Shown: piece after piece, positions 8,680-17,744 of the stretch
Numbering within the stretch: the stretch's first letter is position 1
Layout of the letters: every line of letters begins with the position of its first letter
NCBI GenBank assembly: GCA_002343685.1
Contig: DDRS01000024.1
Coordinates: 1-44,335, forward strand
DNA: 44,335 nt
Source of the DNA: Thiobacillus denitrificans
GTDB taxonomy: Bacteria; Pseudomonadota; Gammaproteobacteria; Burkholderiales; Thiobacillaceae
Reading direction: 5' to 3'
Position numbers and translations under genes: made by a program
The notes under the pieces: model-generated
What the model was told of the DNA's origin: nothing
The model's database searches: none
What the model saw: the letters and a program-made list of their open reading frames with translations, nothing else

Positions 8680-11211
8680 ATGCTGCCTGCCCCTCTCCGC
8701 GGTTTGCTGTTCAATGTCGGGCTGGGCTTCACTGCCGCCCTGTTGCTGATGCTGGCCGTGATCGGCCTGGGCGTCACCCAGATGGCCTATCTCAACGCCG
8801 AGCTCTCGAAAGTCGTATCCGTCAACAACGTCAAGACGCGCCTGGCTTCGCACATGCGGGACACGCTGCGCGACCGCGCAATGCTGATGCACAACATCGT
8901 GGTCTCCATCGATCCCTGGGAAAAGGACACGCTCTTCCTGCAGTTCCAGGAGTATGGCGAACGCTATTCCAAGGACCGCAGCCAGCTGGTGACGATGCTC
9001 AGCACGCCCGAAGAAAGGAAGCTGATGGCCGACCTGGATGCCATCACGCTGGCCAATCAACCGGTCATGTTCAACGTGGTCGAAGCTGCGCTCGACGACA
9101 ACAATTACAACGCATTGACCCTGCTGCAGAAAGAGGCCATTCCTCTGCAGAACCGCCTGGTCGAGGCGCTCGACAACATGACCAACCTGCAGCGCAAGGA
9201 AAACGAGACCGCACTGGGCAAAACCTTCACCGCCTACCAGGCCACGCGCAACCTGATGCTGGTGCTGGGCATCTTCGCGACCTTGCTGGCCTCGCTGGTG
9301 GCCGTACTGGTAGGCCGCCGCATGCTGACCCAGACACGCCAACTGGAAGTGGAAAGGCAGAAGTACCAGACCCTGTTCGAAACCAACTCGGACGCCGTCG
9401 TCATCCTCGACAACACCGGCTTCACCGACTGCAATCCGGCCACGCTGTCGCTGTTCGGCATGGATACGGTCAAAGAATTCCTGCACACGCCGATACAGAA
9501 ACTCGGCACGCCCATCCAGGCCAATGGCGGAATGGCCATCGACAACGCCATGCGGGCCATCAACCTGGCGCGCCACCTGGGGCATTCAGCCATAGACTGG
9601 CAGGGTGTGCGCAAGGACGGCTCGGTGTTCTCGGCCGAGATCGCCCTCCATGCCATGACGCTGGAAGGCAAGCCGGTGATCCAGGCAATCATGCGCGATG
9701 TCTCCGAACGCCGGGCCGCCGAGGCCGCCAAGGAAGCGGCCCGCGAGGCAGCCGTCCAGATGGCGCGCGCCAAATCGGAGTTCGTCGCCAACGTCAGCCA
9801 CGAAATCCGCACCCCGATGCATGGCATCCTGGGGATGAGCGGCCTCTTGCTGAAGACCCCACTCGACGGCCGCCAGCGCGAATATGCCTCCACCCTGAGA
9901 AGCTCGGCCGAAAGCCTGCTTACGATCATCAACGACATTCTCGACTTCTCCAAGATCGAGGCGGGCAAGCTCTCTATCGAACAGGTCGCCTTCTCGCCGA
10001 TTGCACTGGTACAGGGCGTGACGGCCCTGTTCCAGGCGCGCGCGCTGGAGAAAAATCTGCAACTCACCCTGTCGCTGCCCGAGCACGCGCCCCCCGCGCT
10101 GTTGGGCGATCCCACGCGCATCCGCCAGATCCTGCTGAATCTGGTCGACAACGCCATCAAATTCACCCATCAGGGCGAAGTCGAACTGCACGCGCGCTTC
10201 GCAACGAACGAGGACGGTATCGGATGCCAGTTCAGCGTGCGTGACAGCGGCATCGGCATGAATGAAGAAACCCAGACACGTCTGTTCCAGGCTTTTTCGC
10301 AGGCGGATTCATCAACCACCCGACGCTATGGCGGAACCGGCCTGGGCCTTGCGGTCAGTAGCCAGTTGGCCGGCCTGATGGGTGGGCGGCTCACGGTCGA
10401 GAGCCAACCGGGCAAGGGAAGCTGCTTCACCCTCCATCTCACGCTTCCCGCGACCACCCTGCCACTGGTCGAGCTTCCGACGCAGGCCGTCATCCAGCTG
10501 CACGGCCGCGTCCTGATGGTGGAAGATCATCCCGTCAACCAGAAGGTCCTGTCGCACCAGCTGCGCGAAATGGGCCTGCAGTTTGCCGTGGCCGCCAGCG
10601 GTACCCAGGCGCTGGACCTGTTGTCGTCCGAAGCATTCGATCTGGTGCTGATGGACTGGCAAATGCCGGAGATGGACGACCTCGAAGCCACCCAGCGGAT
10701 TCGCCGGCTGGAAACCGATGCCCGCCACATTCCGATCATCGCATTGACCGCCAATGCCAATGCAGGTTTCCGCGAAGCCTGCCTGGCAGCGGGCGCGAAC
10801 GATTACCTCAGCAAACCCTACACCGAAGCCGCATTGTCTGCGCTGCTGATGCAATGGCTGCCGCAGGCTGCGCCAGCCGCAGGCACCGCCCCACTGCTCG
10901 ACCTGTCCGCTCTGCATGCGCGCTACCCCGACAATCCGCAACTGGTGCGCGATCTGGAAACGCTCTTCGTCTCCACCACGGAAGCCAGCCTGAGCACGCT
11001 GAAACGCGGAATCGAGCAAGGCCAGACCGAGCTCTGCCGCAAGGAAGCACACGCCCTCAAGGGCGCAGCCGCCAGCGTGATGGCCACCATCATCCGGGAA
11101 GGTGCCGCACGCATCGAAACCTGCGTGCAAAGCGGCGATTTCGCCGCCGCAGCAACGGAACTGGCGGCGCTGGAAGCACACGTCCGTGCCCATGGCGGCG
11201 CCGCACATTGA
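8680..11211 (+). CDS. hybrid sensor histidine kinase (4-helix sensor-PAS-HisKA-HATPase-REC-HPt)
   Basis: About 843 residues from the ATG at 8680, 4 bp after the fbpC stop; an alternative ATG at 8650 would overlap fbpC. Order: TM near 15-40, helical periplasmic sensor (4HB/CHASE3-like), second TM near 190-210, PAS about 225-350, HisKA with phospho-His 374 (SHEIRTP), HATPase with N box LVDNAIKF and G box GTGLGLA, receiver with phospho-Asp 659 (LMDWQMPEMDD), and a C-terminal HPt with His 791 (AHALKGAAA). This is the BarA/ArcB tripartite phosphorelay layout. The usual MPEMDG turn reads MPEMDD. No partner response regulator is encoded nearby. Its position suggests co-transcription with the iron transporter. 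Confidence 0.93.
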   Translation: MLPAPLRGLLFNVGLGFTAALLLMLAVIGLGVTQMAYLNAELSKVVSVNNVKTRLASHMRDTLRDRAMLMHNIVVSIDPWEKDTLFLQFQEYGERYSKDRSQLVTMLSTPEERKLMADLDAITLANQPVMFNVVEAALDDNNYNALTLLQKEAIPLQNRLVEALDNMTNLQRKENETALGKTFTAYQATRNLMLVLGIFATLLASLVAVLVGRRMLTQTRQLEVERQKYQTLFETNSDAVVILDNTGFTDCNPATLSLFGMDTVKEFLHTPIQKLGTPIQANGGMAIDNAMRAINLARHLGHSAIDWQGVRKDGSVFSAEIALHAMTLEGKPVIQAIMRDVSERRAAEAAKEAAREAAVQMARAKSEFVANVSHEIRTPMHGILGMSGLLLKTPLDGRQREYASTLRSSAESLLTIINDILDFSKIEAGKLSIEQVAFSPIALVQGVTALFQARALEKNLQLTLSLPEHAPPALLGDPTRIRQILLNLVDNAIKFTHQGEVELHARFATNEDGIGCQFSVRDSGIGMNEETQTRLFQAFSQADSSTTRRYGGTGLGLAVSSQLAGLMGGRLTVESQPGKGSCFTLHLTLPATTLPLVELPTQAVIQLHGRVLMVEDHPVNQKVLSHQLREMGLQFAVAASGTQALDLLSSEAFDLVLMDWQMPEMDDLEATQRIRRLETDARHIPIIALTANANAGFREACLAAGANDYLSKPYTEAALSALLMQWLPQAAPAAGTAPLLDLSALHARYPDNPQLVRDLETLFVSTTEASLSTLKRGIEQGQTELCRKEAHALKGAAASVMATIIREGAARIETCVQSGDFAAAATELAALEAHVRAHGGAAH

Positions 11212-11263
11212 CGCACGCCCTGCGGCGCGTAGGATAAAAACCTAGCCGTCCAGGAGACACGTC

Positions 11264-11995
11264 ATGATGCGCTCGCTTCCCCTCCTACTCGCCTGCCTTT
11301 GCAGCCTGTCTGCAATCGCCGCCGAACCCCCTGCGGCCACGCCCCCACCGACCGTAGCGCCAGCCGCACCCGCTGCGCCCGAACAAAGCTGGATCGACGT
11401 CACGTCGACGCCCTACGGCCCGATGCTGATGCAGCAGGCACCGCCGCCACCCTACCGCGATTACCAGATGAACCGCATCCTGACGCCAGAGGAAAAGGCA
11501 CGCTGGCTGCAGACGGCCATGCCCATGATGTCCCATCTAATGCAGATGGACGCGCGCGAGGCGATGAACTATTTCGCCCTCAAGTACAAAGCCAAGCCTG
11601 GCGTGTCGTTCGATCAGGTGGTCGAATCGATGATGCTGCGCGCCAATCAGCTGAACCTCAAGTTCGTCGGCAAGAACCTGATATGGAAGGAATTCAGGGC
11701 CATGCTGCACGACGACAAGGCGCCACGCGTCGAAGTATTCAGCTTCTGCGACATCGCCGTCGGCCGCGACCTGCTCAAGGTCATCCCGGAAGTCGTCGTG
11801 TTCCTGCCCTGTCGCATCGCGGTGATGGAGGATGCCGACAAGAACATCTGGGTACTGACATTGGACTGGGACGTGACCTGGCTCGACCAGGCCGGCAAGC
11901 AGGCGGGCATCACGCCGGAATTGCGCAAGGGCGCGATGGACATCCGCGAGAAACTGGATAGCGTGATGCGTGCCGGCGCCGACGGCGCGCTATAA
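11264..11995 (+). CDS. secreted DUF302 domain protein
   Basis: 243 residues. There is a signal peptide (likely cut after AIAA near residue 20), then an Ala/Pro-rich linker to about residue 42 and a globular part. The C-terminal half resembles DUF302: a helix with SFDQVVESM, then FSFCDIAVGRDLL, then the family's LPC motif (VFLPCRIAVMEDAD). The role of DUF302 proteins is not established; they are often periplasmic and linked to sulfur or redox physiology. An ATG start is preceded by CAGGAGA. The gene lies 52 bp after the hybrid kinase, on the same strand, and could be read from the same transcript. Confidence 0.82.
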   Translation: MMRSLPLLLACLCSLSAIAAEPPAATPPPTVAPAAPAAPEQSWIDVTSTPYGPMLMQQAPPPPYRDYQMNRILTPEEKARWLQTAMPMMSHLMQMDAREAMNYFALKYKAKPGVSFDQVVESMMLRANQLNLKFVGKNLIWKEFRAMLHDDKAPRVEVFSFCDIAVGRDLLKVIPEVVVFLPCRIAVMEDADKNIWVLTLDWDVTWLDQAGKQAGITPELRKGAMDIREKLDSVMRAGADGAL

Positions 11996-12083
11996 ACGCC
12001 GGGCGCTGCCAGCAAAAAAATCTGAATGCCCGCTATCGCAGCCGGATGGCACCATACGGGATTCGTTTCCGGCCCCTAACCGC

Positions 12084-13118
12084 ATGCCTACGCTTTTCTC
12101 CCCGTTCATCTCGCTCCCCGTGCTGGAGCGGAATTTCGCCGACGGACTCGCCGCCATGCTGGAAAACCATCGCGGCCTGGGCGTCTACATCCTCGTCCTT
12201 GCCAACGCCGCCTACGATCCGAAGCTGTGGACACGGCTCGCGCCTGCACTGTCGGCACGTCATGCGGAACTCGCAGCGGCCCTCACCGACACCCTTCGCG
12301 ACGGCAGGAAATTGGCCGAACCGGAGGATGACGTGCTGGTTTTCCTCAAGCTCCTCGCCATCGGCTTCGACCACCTGAAAACGATGGAAAGCCGCAGCGC
12401 CGGACCGTGGCACCTGTTCTTCAACCCCATCCGCGCCTTGCGCCCGCCCCGCATCAGCGGAACGAAATTCGACAGCCTGCTGCGCCCCTTCGACCCCGCG
12501 GGCTTCCATTTCAACAAATCCTTTCTCGCCAGGGAAATCCTGTGGGAAGGCAAACTCGCCGCCAAGCCGGCACGCCTGCTGTACAACAAATTCCCCTTCG
12601 CCCGGCTGCATGGCCTGCTGGTACCCGATCCCCAGCGCGAACTGCCGCAGTTCCTCACCCCCGAACTGCACGGCTGGGCCTGGCATCTCTGCGCCCATGC
12701 CGGCGCGCACGGCCTTTCCCTCGCCTATAACAGTACCGGCGCCGGCGCCTCGGTCAACCATCTGCACTTCCAGAGCTTCGTGCAGCCGAATCCCTTGCCG
12801 GTGAAGTATCCGTGTTTTGCCCACAACGGCGGCAGCGAACCCTATCCACTTCCGTGCCAGCGTTTCACCGAGCCCGCCGACGCCTGGCTCGAGATCGATC
12901 GCCTGCATGCGCGCAACATCCCCTACAACTTGATCTACAGCAAGAACTGCTTGCATCTCATCGCCCGCGTGCCGCAGGACAGCGACAAACTGTGTGCGGA
13001 TAGCCGCGGTTACGGCTGGAGCGAAATGGCTGGCGCGGTCACTCTGTTCAGTCGTGAAACGTTTGAAAACTTGAGTGCGACGGAATTCGAGGCGGAATTG
13101 GCGGGCTTTGCGCCCTGA
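12084..13118 (+). CDS. HIT-superfamily phosphorylase/nucleotidylyltransferase (VTC2/GDPGP1-like)
   Basis: About 344 residues from the ATG at 12084; the frame extends upstream to 11970, but that part overlaps the previous gene and is not protein-like. No signal peptide. The key feature is NHLHFQ at about 225-230, an HxHxQ histidine triad of the GalT/Ap4A-phosphorylase branch of the HIT superfamily. The surrounding stretch (SVNHLHFQSF followed by PLPVKYP) resembles plant GDP-L-galactose phosphorylase (VTC2) and animal GDP-D-glucose phosphorylase. Those enzymes split GDP-hexoses with phosphate to give GDP and hexose-1-phosphate through a guanylylated histidine. An Ap4A phosphorylase or an APS:phosphate adenylyltransferase (known from Thiobacillus) is an alternative. 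Superfamily is confident; substrate is inference. Confidence 0.75.
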   Translation: MPTLFSPFISLPVLERNFADGLAAMLENHRGLGVYILVLANAAYDPKLWTRLAPALSARHAELAAALTDTLRDGRKLAEPEDDVLVFLKLLAIGFDHLKTMESRSAGPWHLFFNPIRALRPPRISGTKFDSLLRPFDPAGFHFNKSFLAREILWEGKLAAKPARLLYNKFPFARLHGLLVPDPQRELPQFLTPELHGWAWHLCAHAGAHGLSLAYNSTGAGASVNHLHFQSFVQPNPLPVKYPCFAHNGGSEPYPLPCQRFTEPADAWLEIDRLHARNIPYNLIYSKNCLHLIARVPQDSDKLCADSRGYGWSEMAGAVTLFSRETFENLSATEFEAELAGFAP

Positions 13119-13227
13119 CGGGGGCGATGTGTCCCCGTATCCCCTGGCCCAAACGGACCATAACCCACACATCACCGTGTCAAGACCTCATCGCTAAGCT
13201 CGCAGGCTTACCTGAGGAGAAACGGCC

Positions 13228-13821
13228 GTGTGCAAATGGATTCATGCCCTGACGCTGATGCTCGCACTGAGCGCAGCTTTCCCTTCGGCTGCCTCGACCA
13301 TCAGTATTTCAGGTGCGAATGACCCGTTTACACCCCCTCCAGCAGTGGTCACACCCATTACGGGCGCAGACGGCCCGCTTGCACCTGCCGCTGACTACAC
13401 CCTGCCCTACCGTGCCGATGGCATCTTCGATTTCTCCGCAATCGACCTCGGCGCCGGCATCACGCTCCGCTTCGATCCGCAAACGCGGAACGTGACCCTG
13501 CTCTCGCTGGGAGACATCCTGATCGCTGGAATGGTCGACGCCAGCGGAATCCAACTTGCGCTGGAAACACCAGGGAAGATCCTTGTCTCAGGTTCAATCT
13601 GGGCGGGCACCCTTTCGCTGAGTGCTAATACCGTATCGCTGCTCGGCTCTATAACCCTCACACCTGATGCGCCGTATCTGCCGTCTATGGGCAATATCCC
13701 CATCCGAGGGCCGGGCTCAATCATTCTTACTGTGCCCGAGCCCGCAACGCCCTGGTTGGTTGTAACGCTGCTTCCGATATTGATACTGCTCGGACGTAAA
13801 CGCACCTCGCACGGGTGCTAG
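13228..13821 (+). CDS. PEP-CTERM sorting-domain protein
   Basis: 197 residues. An N-terminal signal peptide ends near AASA (residue 23). The middle is rich in Gly, Ser, Thr and beta-strand-like, with no cysteine cluster or known catalytic motif. The C terminus is a textbook PEP-CTERM signal: VPEPAT, a hydrophobic helix (LVVTLLPILILLG) and a basic end (RKRT). Such proteins are processed by an exosortase and exported to the surface or matrix, often with exopolysaccharide production. The start is a GTG at 13228 preceded by GAGGAGA. No exosortase gene is in the window, so it must be encoded elsewhere. Likely monocistronic. Confidence 0.88.
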   Translation: MCKWIHALTLMLALSAAFPSAASTISISGANDPFTPPPAVVTPITGADGPLAPAADYTLPYRADGIFDFSAIDLGAGITLRFDPQTRNVTLLSLGDILIAGMVDASGIQLALETPGKILVSGSIWAGTLSLSANTVSLLGSITLTPDAPYLPSMGNIPIRGPGSIILTVPEPATPWLVVTLLPILILLGRKRTSHGC

Positions 13822-13828
13822 CCAACGG

Positions 13829-14596
13829 TCATTCCAGTACGATCACCTGCCCCTGCAGCAAAGCCTCCACGCCCCAGCCGGGTGCTGCCTCGCGTAGTTC
13901 ATTCATGATCGCCGACTCATTACCCGGCTTCAGATGCGTGATCCACACCTCTGGCCGCGCGCTGAGCCCATTCAACTCCGCCGCCAGCGAATCCGGCCAG
14001 TGATGCTTCGACGCCTTGGCGATCTCGACCAGTTCGTTTTCGAACGAGGTTTCGATGATGAGGTGGCGCAGGTCGGGAATGGCGTTGAGCGCGGCAACGA
14101 AGGGAGCGCTGTGGGTGGTGTCGCCGCTGAACACCAGGCTGCCGGATGCCGTGGCCACATGCAGGCCGCATGCCGGCACCACATGATTGACCGGCAACGG
14201 GCGGAATGTGCGCCCCCTCAGGGTGAACGCCTCGCCCAGGCCGAGCGGCGCGAAGCGTAGCCAGGGCGCCTCCTCGCTCGGAATCTTGCGGAAATCCGGC
14301 CACAGCTGCCAATTGAAGAGATGGGTGGACAGTACCTCCAGAACCTCGGGTAGCGCATGCACCGTCACCGGCGTACCGCGCAGGTCGCCGACGCTGTCGA
14401 GCAGCAGCGGCAGCCCCAACACGTGATCGAGATGCGCATGGGTGAGGAACACGTGGTCGATCTTCACCAGTTGCTCGAAGTCGAGCGTGGTGAGCCCGCT
14501 GCCGGCATCGATCAGCACATCGTCGTCGACCATGAGGCACGTGGTATGACGCCCACTGCCGATGCCGCCGCTGCAACCCAATACGGTAAGTTTCAT
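13829..14596 (-). CDS. class II cyclic-nucleotide phosphodiesterase (MBL fold, CpdP/PDE1-like)
   Basis: 255 residues from the ATG at 14596; further upstream the frame only shadows the cyclase gene. It is a metallo-beta-lactamase fold enzyme: THAHLDH near residues 51-57, then GLPLLLDS, later SGDTTHS and THLKPG. The stretch THAHLDHVLGLPLLLDS matches the class II cAMP phosphodiesterase signature (yeast PDE1, Vibrio CpdP). It should hydrolyse cAMP (or cGMP) to the 5'-monophosphate in the cytoplasm; there is no signal peptide. The start is 2 bp after the stop of the adenylate/guanylate cyclase gene, so synthesis and breakdown of the same messenger appear translationally coupled. Last gene of the four-gene minus-strand operon. 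Confidence 0.85.
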   Translation of the reverse strand: MKLTVLGCSGGIGSGRHTTCLMVDDDVLIDAGSGLTTLDFEQLVKIDHVFLTHAHLDHVLGLPLLLDSVGDLRGTPVTVHALPEVLEVLSTHLFNWQLWPDFRKIPSEEAPWLRFAPLGLGEAFTLRGRTFRPLPVNHVVPACGLHVATASGSLVFSGDTTHSAPFVAALNAIPDLRHLIIETSFENELVEIAKASKHHWPDSLAAELNGLSARPEVWITHLKPGNESAIMNELREAAPGWGVEALLQGQVIVLE

Positions 14597-14598
14597 GG

Positions 14599-16815
14599 TC
14601 ACTTTGTCGTGTATACGAACACGCCGTCCCAGTCGGCGGGCGGCGGCGTTTCGCGGAAATGCGCGATGCGTTCGAGATAGATATCGTACAGCGTACGCGG
14701 CGTGCGGGCATTGAGCGCGCGTAGTGCCGATTCGGCCGCCTCCCAATCCTGTGACTGATAACGCGCAAAAGCAAGCTCGAAATCGGCTGCGCCCTGACGT
14801 ACCGACTCGTCGAGGCCGGCCTTGCCACCCAACGGTTCGTATATCGCCACCGGGGTTTCCTTGCCCTTGACGCGCACGTCGTCGACTTTCATGAAGACGT
14901 GCTCCGGATCGGCCTCGACCGTCGTCTGCGTGACCAGGATGCCGACGCCATACTGCTTGGTGATGCCCTCGAGACGCGAGCCGAGGTTGACCGCGTCGCC
15001 CATCACCGTGTAGGACATGCGGAATTCCGAGCCCATGTTGCCGACGCTCATGCGACCGGTGTTGACGCCGACACCGATCTTCACCTCGGGCCAGCCACGC
15101 GCGGCGAATTCCTGATTCAGTTGCGACAGCGCAGCCTGCATGTCGAGCGCAGTCTGTACGGCACGGCTGGCATGATCGCCCAAGTCCACCGGTGCATTCC
15201 AGAACGCCATGATGGCGTCACCGATGTATTTGTCGATGGTGCCCCGATGCTGCTGGACGATGCGCGTCATGGTCGACAGATAGGCATTCAGCACTTCGGC
15301 CAGTTCGACTGGCGGCAGTTTCTCGGAGAAGTTGGTGAAGCCGCGGATATCGGAGAACAGCACCGTCATCTCGCGCGACTGTCCTTCCATCGTGTAGTGG
15401 GCCGGATCCTGGCTCATCTCGTCGGCGAGTTCGGGCGGCACGTACTGGCCGAAGAGTTTGGTGATCTGGCGCTTGCTGCGCGTCGCCGCAAAAAATCCGT
15501 AGGCGGTGTTGAGCGCATACAGACCCAATACCGTCAGCATCGGCGCCGCCATCGGCACCACCCAGAAACGCGACCAGGCGGCCGCATAGGCTGCCAGCAG
15601 CAATCCCAGCAGCGCCAAGCTCGCCATCAGACCGACCACCGGGCCGAAGCGCAGCAATACACCCGTCAGCAACGCGCCCAGCAACAACACGGCGAGCAGA
15701 CGCGCGTCGTCGGCCCACGCGGGCATGCTGCGGGTGGTGCCGTCGAGCATCCCGGCAATCAGGTGGGCGTGAATCTCGACGCCCGGGAAGGTATTGGAGA
15801 ATGGCGTCACGCGCAGATCGGTCAACCCTGGCGCAGTCGATCCCACCAGCACGATGCGGTTTTCCAGTTGTGCCGGCGCCACCTTGCCCGCCAGTACCTG
15901 TGCCGCCGAAATGTAGGGGAACGGCGAACCGGCGCGATACGGCACATACACGGTGCCGTCGGCACTCAAGGGGATGCGAATGCCGCCCACTTCGAGCCAC
16001 GGCGTACGGTATGTCCTGCCGAGCAGACTGCTTTGCTCGACGCCGGCAGTCACGGGATCGCCGCCGAACGCCACCCGCAGGGTGGACGCCGACAGCGCCA
16101 GGTAATAGCCGGCGTCGAACGGGGTGACCAGGTTCATCTGGCGCGCCGTGCCATCGGTGTCGGCCCGCATGTTGAAGAATCCGGCAGCCGGTGCCGCTTG
16201 CTGGAATGCCGCCAGATTCGCGCCATAACCTGTAGGCGACGGCATACCCGGGTGCAGCGGATCGAACGCCGTGCCCGGCAGGGACGATGGCGGCAACGTG
16301 CCGGTGCGGGCGTTGCCGTAGCCCGCCGGGATGAAGTAATAGCCCAGCGAAACCGGACGTTCGGCGAGCGCCTGGGCAAAACGGGCGTCGTAATCGAGCC
16401 GGGGCGCGAGGTGCTCGAGCGCATTCTGAAAATCGCGACTGCCCGCCAGGTCATGCTGCGCCAGCCGTTTGAGGGTATCGAGTCCCGAACTGTGGTCCGG
16501 TTCGGCGAACACGACGTCGAAGCCCACTGCCGCCACGCCGTAGCGGTCGAACAGTTGCGCGACCAGCCGGGTCATGGTGTCGCGACTCCACGGCCAGCGC
16601 CCCACGCTTTTCAGGCTGGCTTCGTCGATGTCGAGGATGGCCACGCGGTCATCCTGGCCCAGCGGCGCGGTGCGCTTCAGCCAGACGTCATACAGCCAGG
16701 CCTCGGCACGTTGCATGGGCGTGATATGGATCAGCCCACCCACATGGGCCGCGATCAGCAGGACAAACAGCGCAGACAGGCCTGCCTGCGCCAGCCGGGA
16801 CGAAACGCGCTTCAC
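14599..16815 (-). CDS. CHASE2-domain adenylate/guanylate cyclase
   Basis: 738 residues. N-terminal TM near 10-28, a large extracytoplasmic CHASE2 sensor to about 345, three closely spaced TM helices about 350-435, then a class III cyclase domain about 475-650. Metal-binding aspartates are in FSDIRGF (near 488) and in YIGDAIMAFW (near 533); transition-state Asn and Arg are in NLGSRLE. It is therefore probably active and makes cAMP or cGMP; base specificity cannot be settled by eye. A short helical tail follows. The GTG start overlaps the TGA of the upstream M48 gene (GTGA), and the phosphodiesterase starts 2 bp after the stop. CHASE2 senses an unknown envelope or extracellular signal. Confidence 0.93.
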   Translation of the reverse strand: MKRVSSRLAQAGLSALFVLLIAAHVGGLIHITPMQRAEAWLYDVWLKRTAPLGQDDRVAILDIDEASLKSVGRWPWSRDTMTRLVAQLFDRYGVAAVGFDVVFAEPDHSSGLDTLKRLAQHDLAGSRDFQNALEHLAPRLDYDARFAQALAERPVSLGYYFIPAGYGNARTGTLPPSSLPGTAFDPLHPGMPSPTGYGANLAAFQQAAPAAGFFNMRADTDGTARQMNLVTPFDAGYYLALSASTLRVAFGGDPVTAGVEQSSLLGRTYRTPWLEVGGIRIPLSADGTVYVPYRAGSPFPYISAAQVLAGKVAPAQLENRIVLVGSTAPGLTDLRVTPFSNTFPGVEIHAHLIAGMLDGTTRSMPAWADDARLLAVLLLGALLTGVLLRFGPVVGLMASLALLGLLLAAYAAAWSRFWVVPMAAPMLTVLGLYALNTAYGFFAATRSKRQITKLFGQYVPPELADEMSQDPAHYTMEGQSREMTVLFSDIRGFTNFSEKLPPVELAEVLNAYLSTMTRIVQQHRGTIDKYIGDAIMAFWNAPVDLGDHASRAVQTALDMQAALSQLNQEFAARGWPEVKIGVGVNTGRMSVGNMGSEFRMSYTVMGDAVNLGSRLEGITKQYGVGILVTQTTVEADPEHVFMKVDDVRVKGKETPVAIYEPLGGKAGLDESVRQGAADFELAFARYQSQDWEAAESALRALNARTPRTLYDIYLERIAHFRETPPPADWDGVFVYTTK

Positions 16816-17744
16816 CGAAGGTGGTAGAAGCGGCCGGGCAGGTCCTTGCCATGCACGGCATCGAGGCGGCTGCCGACGGCCTCGCCCAGTTCAGCCAGGC
16901 GATCGGCCGGATGCGGGTGGGTCTTGTACAGCAGGCTGGTCCGGCTGTCCTTGGCCGGCAACCCGGCCAGATCCTGCAATACCTCGGGCAGACCCCAGGG
17001 GTCGTAGCCGGCGCGCGCCGCAAACACGATGCCGACACGATCGGCCTCGAATTCGGCATTCTTGTCGAGCCCGCGCGCCATGATTTCTGCGCCGTTGCCG
17101 ATCAGGTTCTGCACCACCTGGTCGCTGTCCTTCACCTTGTTGCTGGCCGCCTGGCCCAGTGCACCGATCAGGCTGGATTGCTTGAGCACCTTGAGGTGAT
17201 GTTTCAGGGTGACGTGCGCGATTTCATGCGCCAGCACCCCGGCCAGCTCGGCTTCGTTGTTCAGACGCTGGTAGAGGCCCTTGGTCACGAAGATGTAGCC
17301 GCCGGGTGCAGCGAATGCGTTGATGTCCTCGGTATCGAGCACGCCGAAATGCCAGGTGACATCCTTGCGGCCGCTCTGCAGCGCCACCCAGTTTCCGACC
17401 AGGTTGACGTAGCGCTGGAGCTTGTCGTCGCGCACCAGCGGCACGGCGCCGAGAAGGTTGCCCGCGATCTGCTTGCCGATGCGCGTTTCTTCTTCTGGCG
17501 AATAATCGCCGAACAGTGCAAACCCCAGTTGCTGGGCATCGATTCTTTGTTTGGCCGGCGGCGAAGACGCAGTGGTATTTTGCGAGGCATCAGGTGCGGG
17601 TGACGTCTGTGACGGTTGCGTTTTCTTGTCCTTGTTCAGCTCCTGGTTGATGCGCTCTTCCAGCAGCTTGCCGAAATCCAACGCCGACGCCACTCCGCTG
17701 AACGACACCAGGGCAATGGCCAGAACCATCCATTTGAATTTCAT
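16812..17744 (-). CDS. periplasmic M48-family metalloprotease
   Basis: 310 residues from the ATG at 17744, which has GGGAG 8 bases upstream; a longer frame to 17759 exists. A signal peptide is cleaved near residue 20 (ASA/LD), followed by a low-complexity Lys/Gln/Ser/Pro linker and an M48 peptidase domain. The zinc motif HEIAH lies near residue 172, with the third ligand Glu in NAEFEADRVG; HPHPADRL near the C terminus is typical of the BepA/LoiP-like group. It probably degrades or quality-controls outer-membrane or periplasmic proteins. The stop overlaps the cyclase start by 4 bases and its own start overlaps the previous stop (TGATG), so all are one operon. Confidence 0.92.
   Translation of the reverse strand: MKFKWMVLAIALVSFSGVASALDFGKLLEERINQELNKDKKTQPSQTSPAPDASQNTTASSPPAKQRIDAQQLGFALFGDYSPEEETRIGKQIAGNLLGAVPLVRDDKLQRYVNLVGNWVALQSGRKDVTWHFGVLDTEDINAFAAPGGYIFVTKGLYQRLNNEAELAGVLAHEIAHVTLKHHLKVLKQSSLIGALGQAASNKVKDSDQVVQNLIGNGAEIMARGLDKNAEFEADRVGIVFAARAGYDPWGLPEVLQDLAGLPAKDSRTSLLYKTHPHPADRLAELGEAVGSRLDAVHGKDLPGRFYHLR

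Noticed and set aside
13118..13138. Hairpin ACGGGG/CCCCGT after the HIT-family gene as a terminator
   Set aside because: Stem of only 6 bp and no T tract.
14899..16827. A 642-codon open frame on the plus strand opposite the cyclase
   Set aside because: It is fully antisense to the CHASE2 cyclase, whose motifs are unmistakable; composition (Arg/His/Gln-rich) is typical of a GC-rich antisense shadow.
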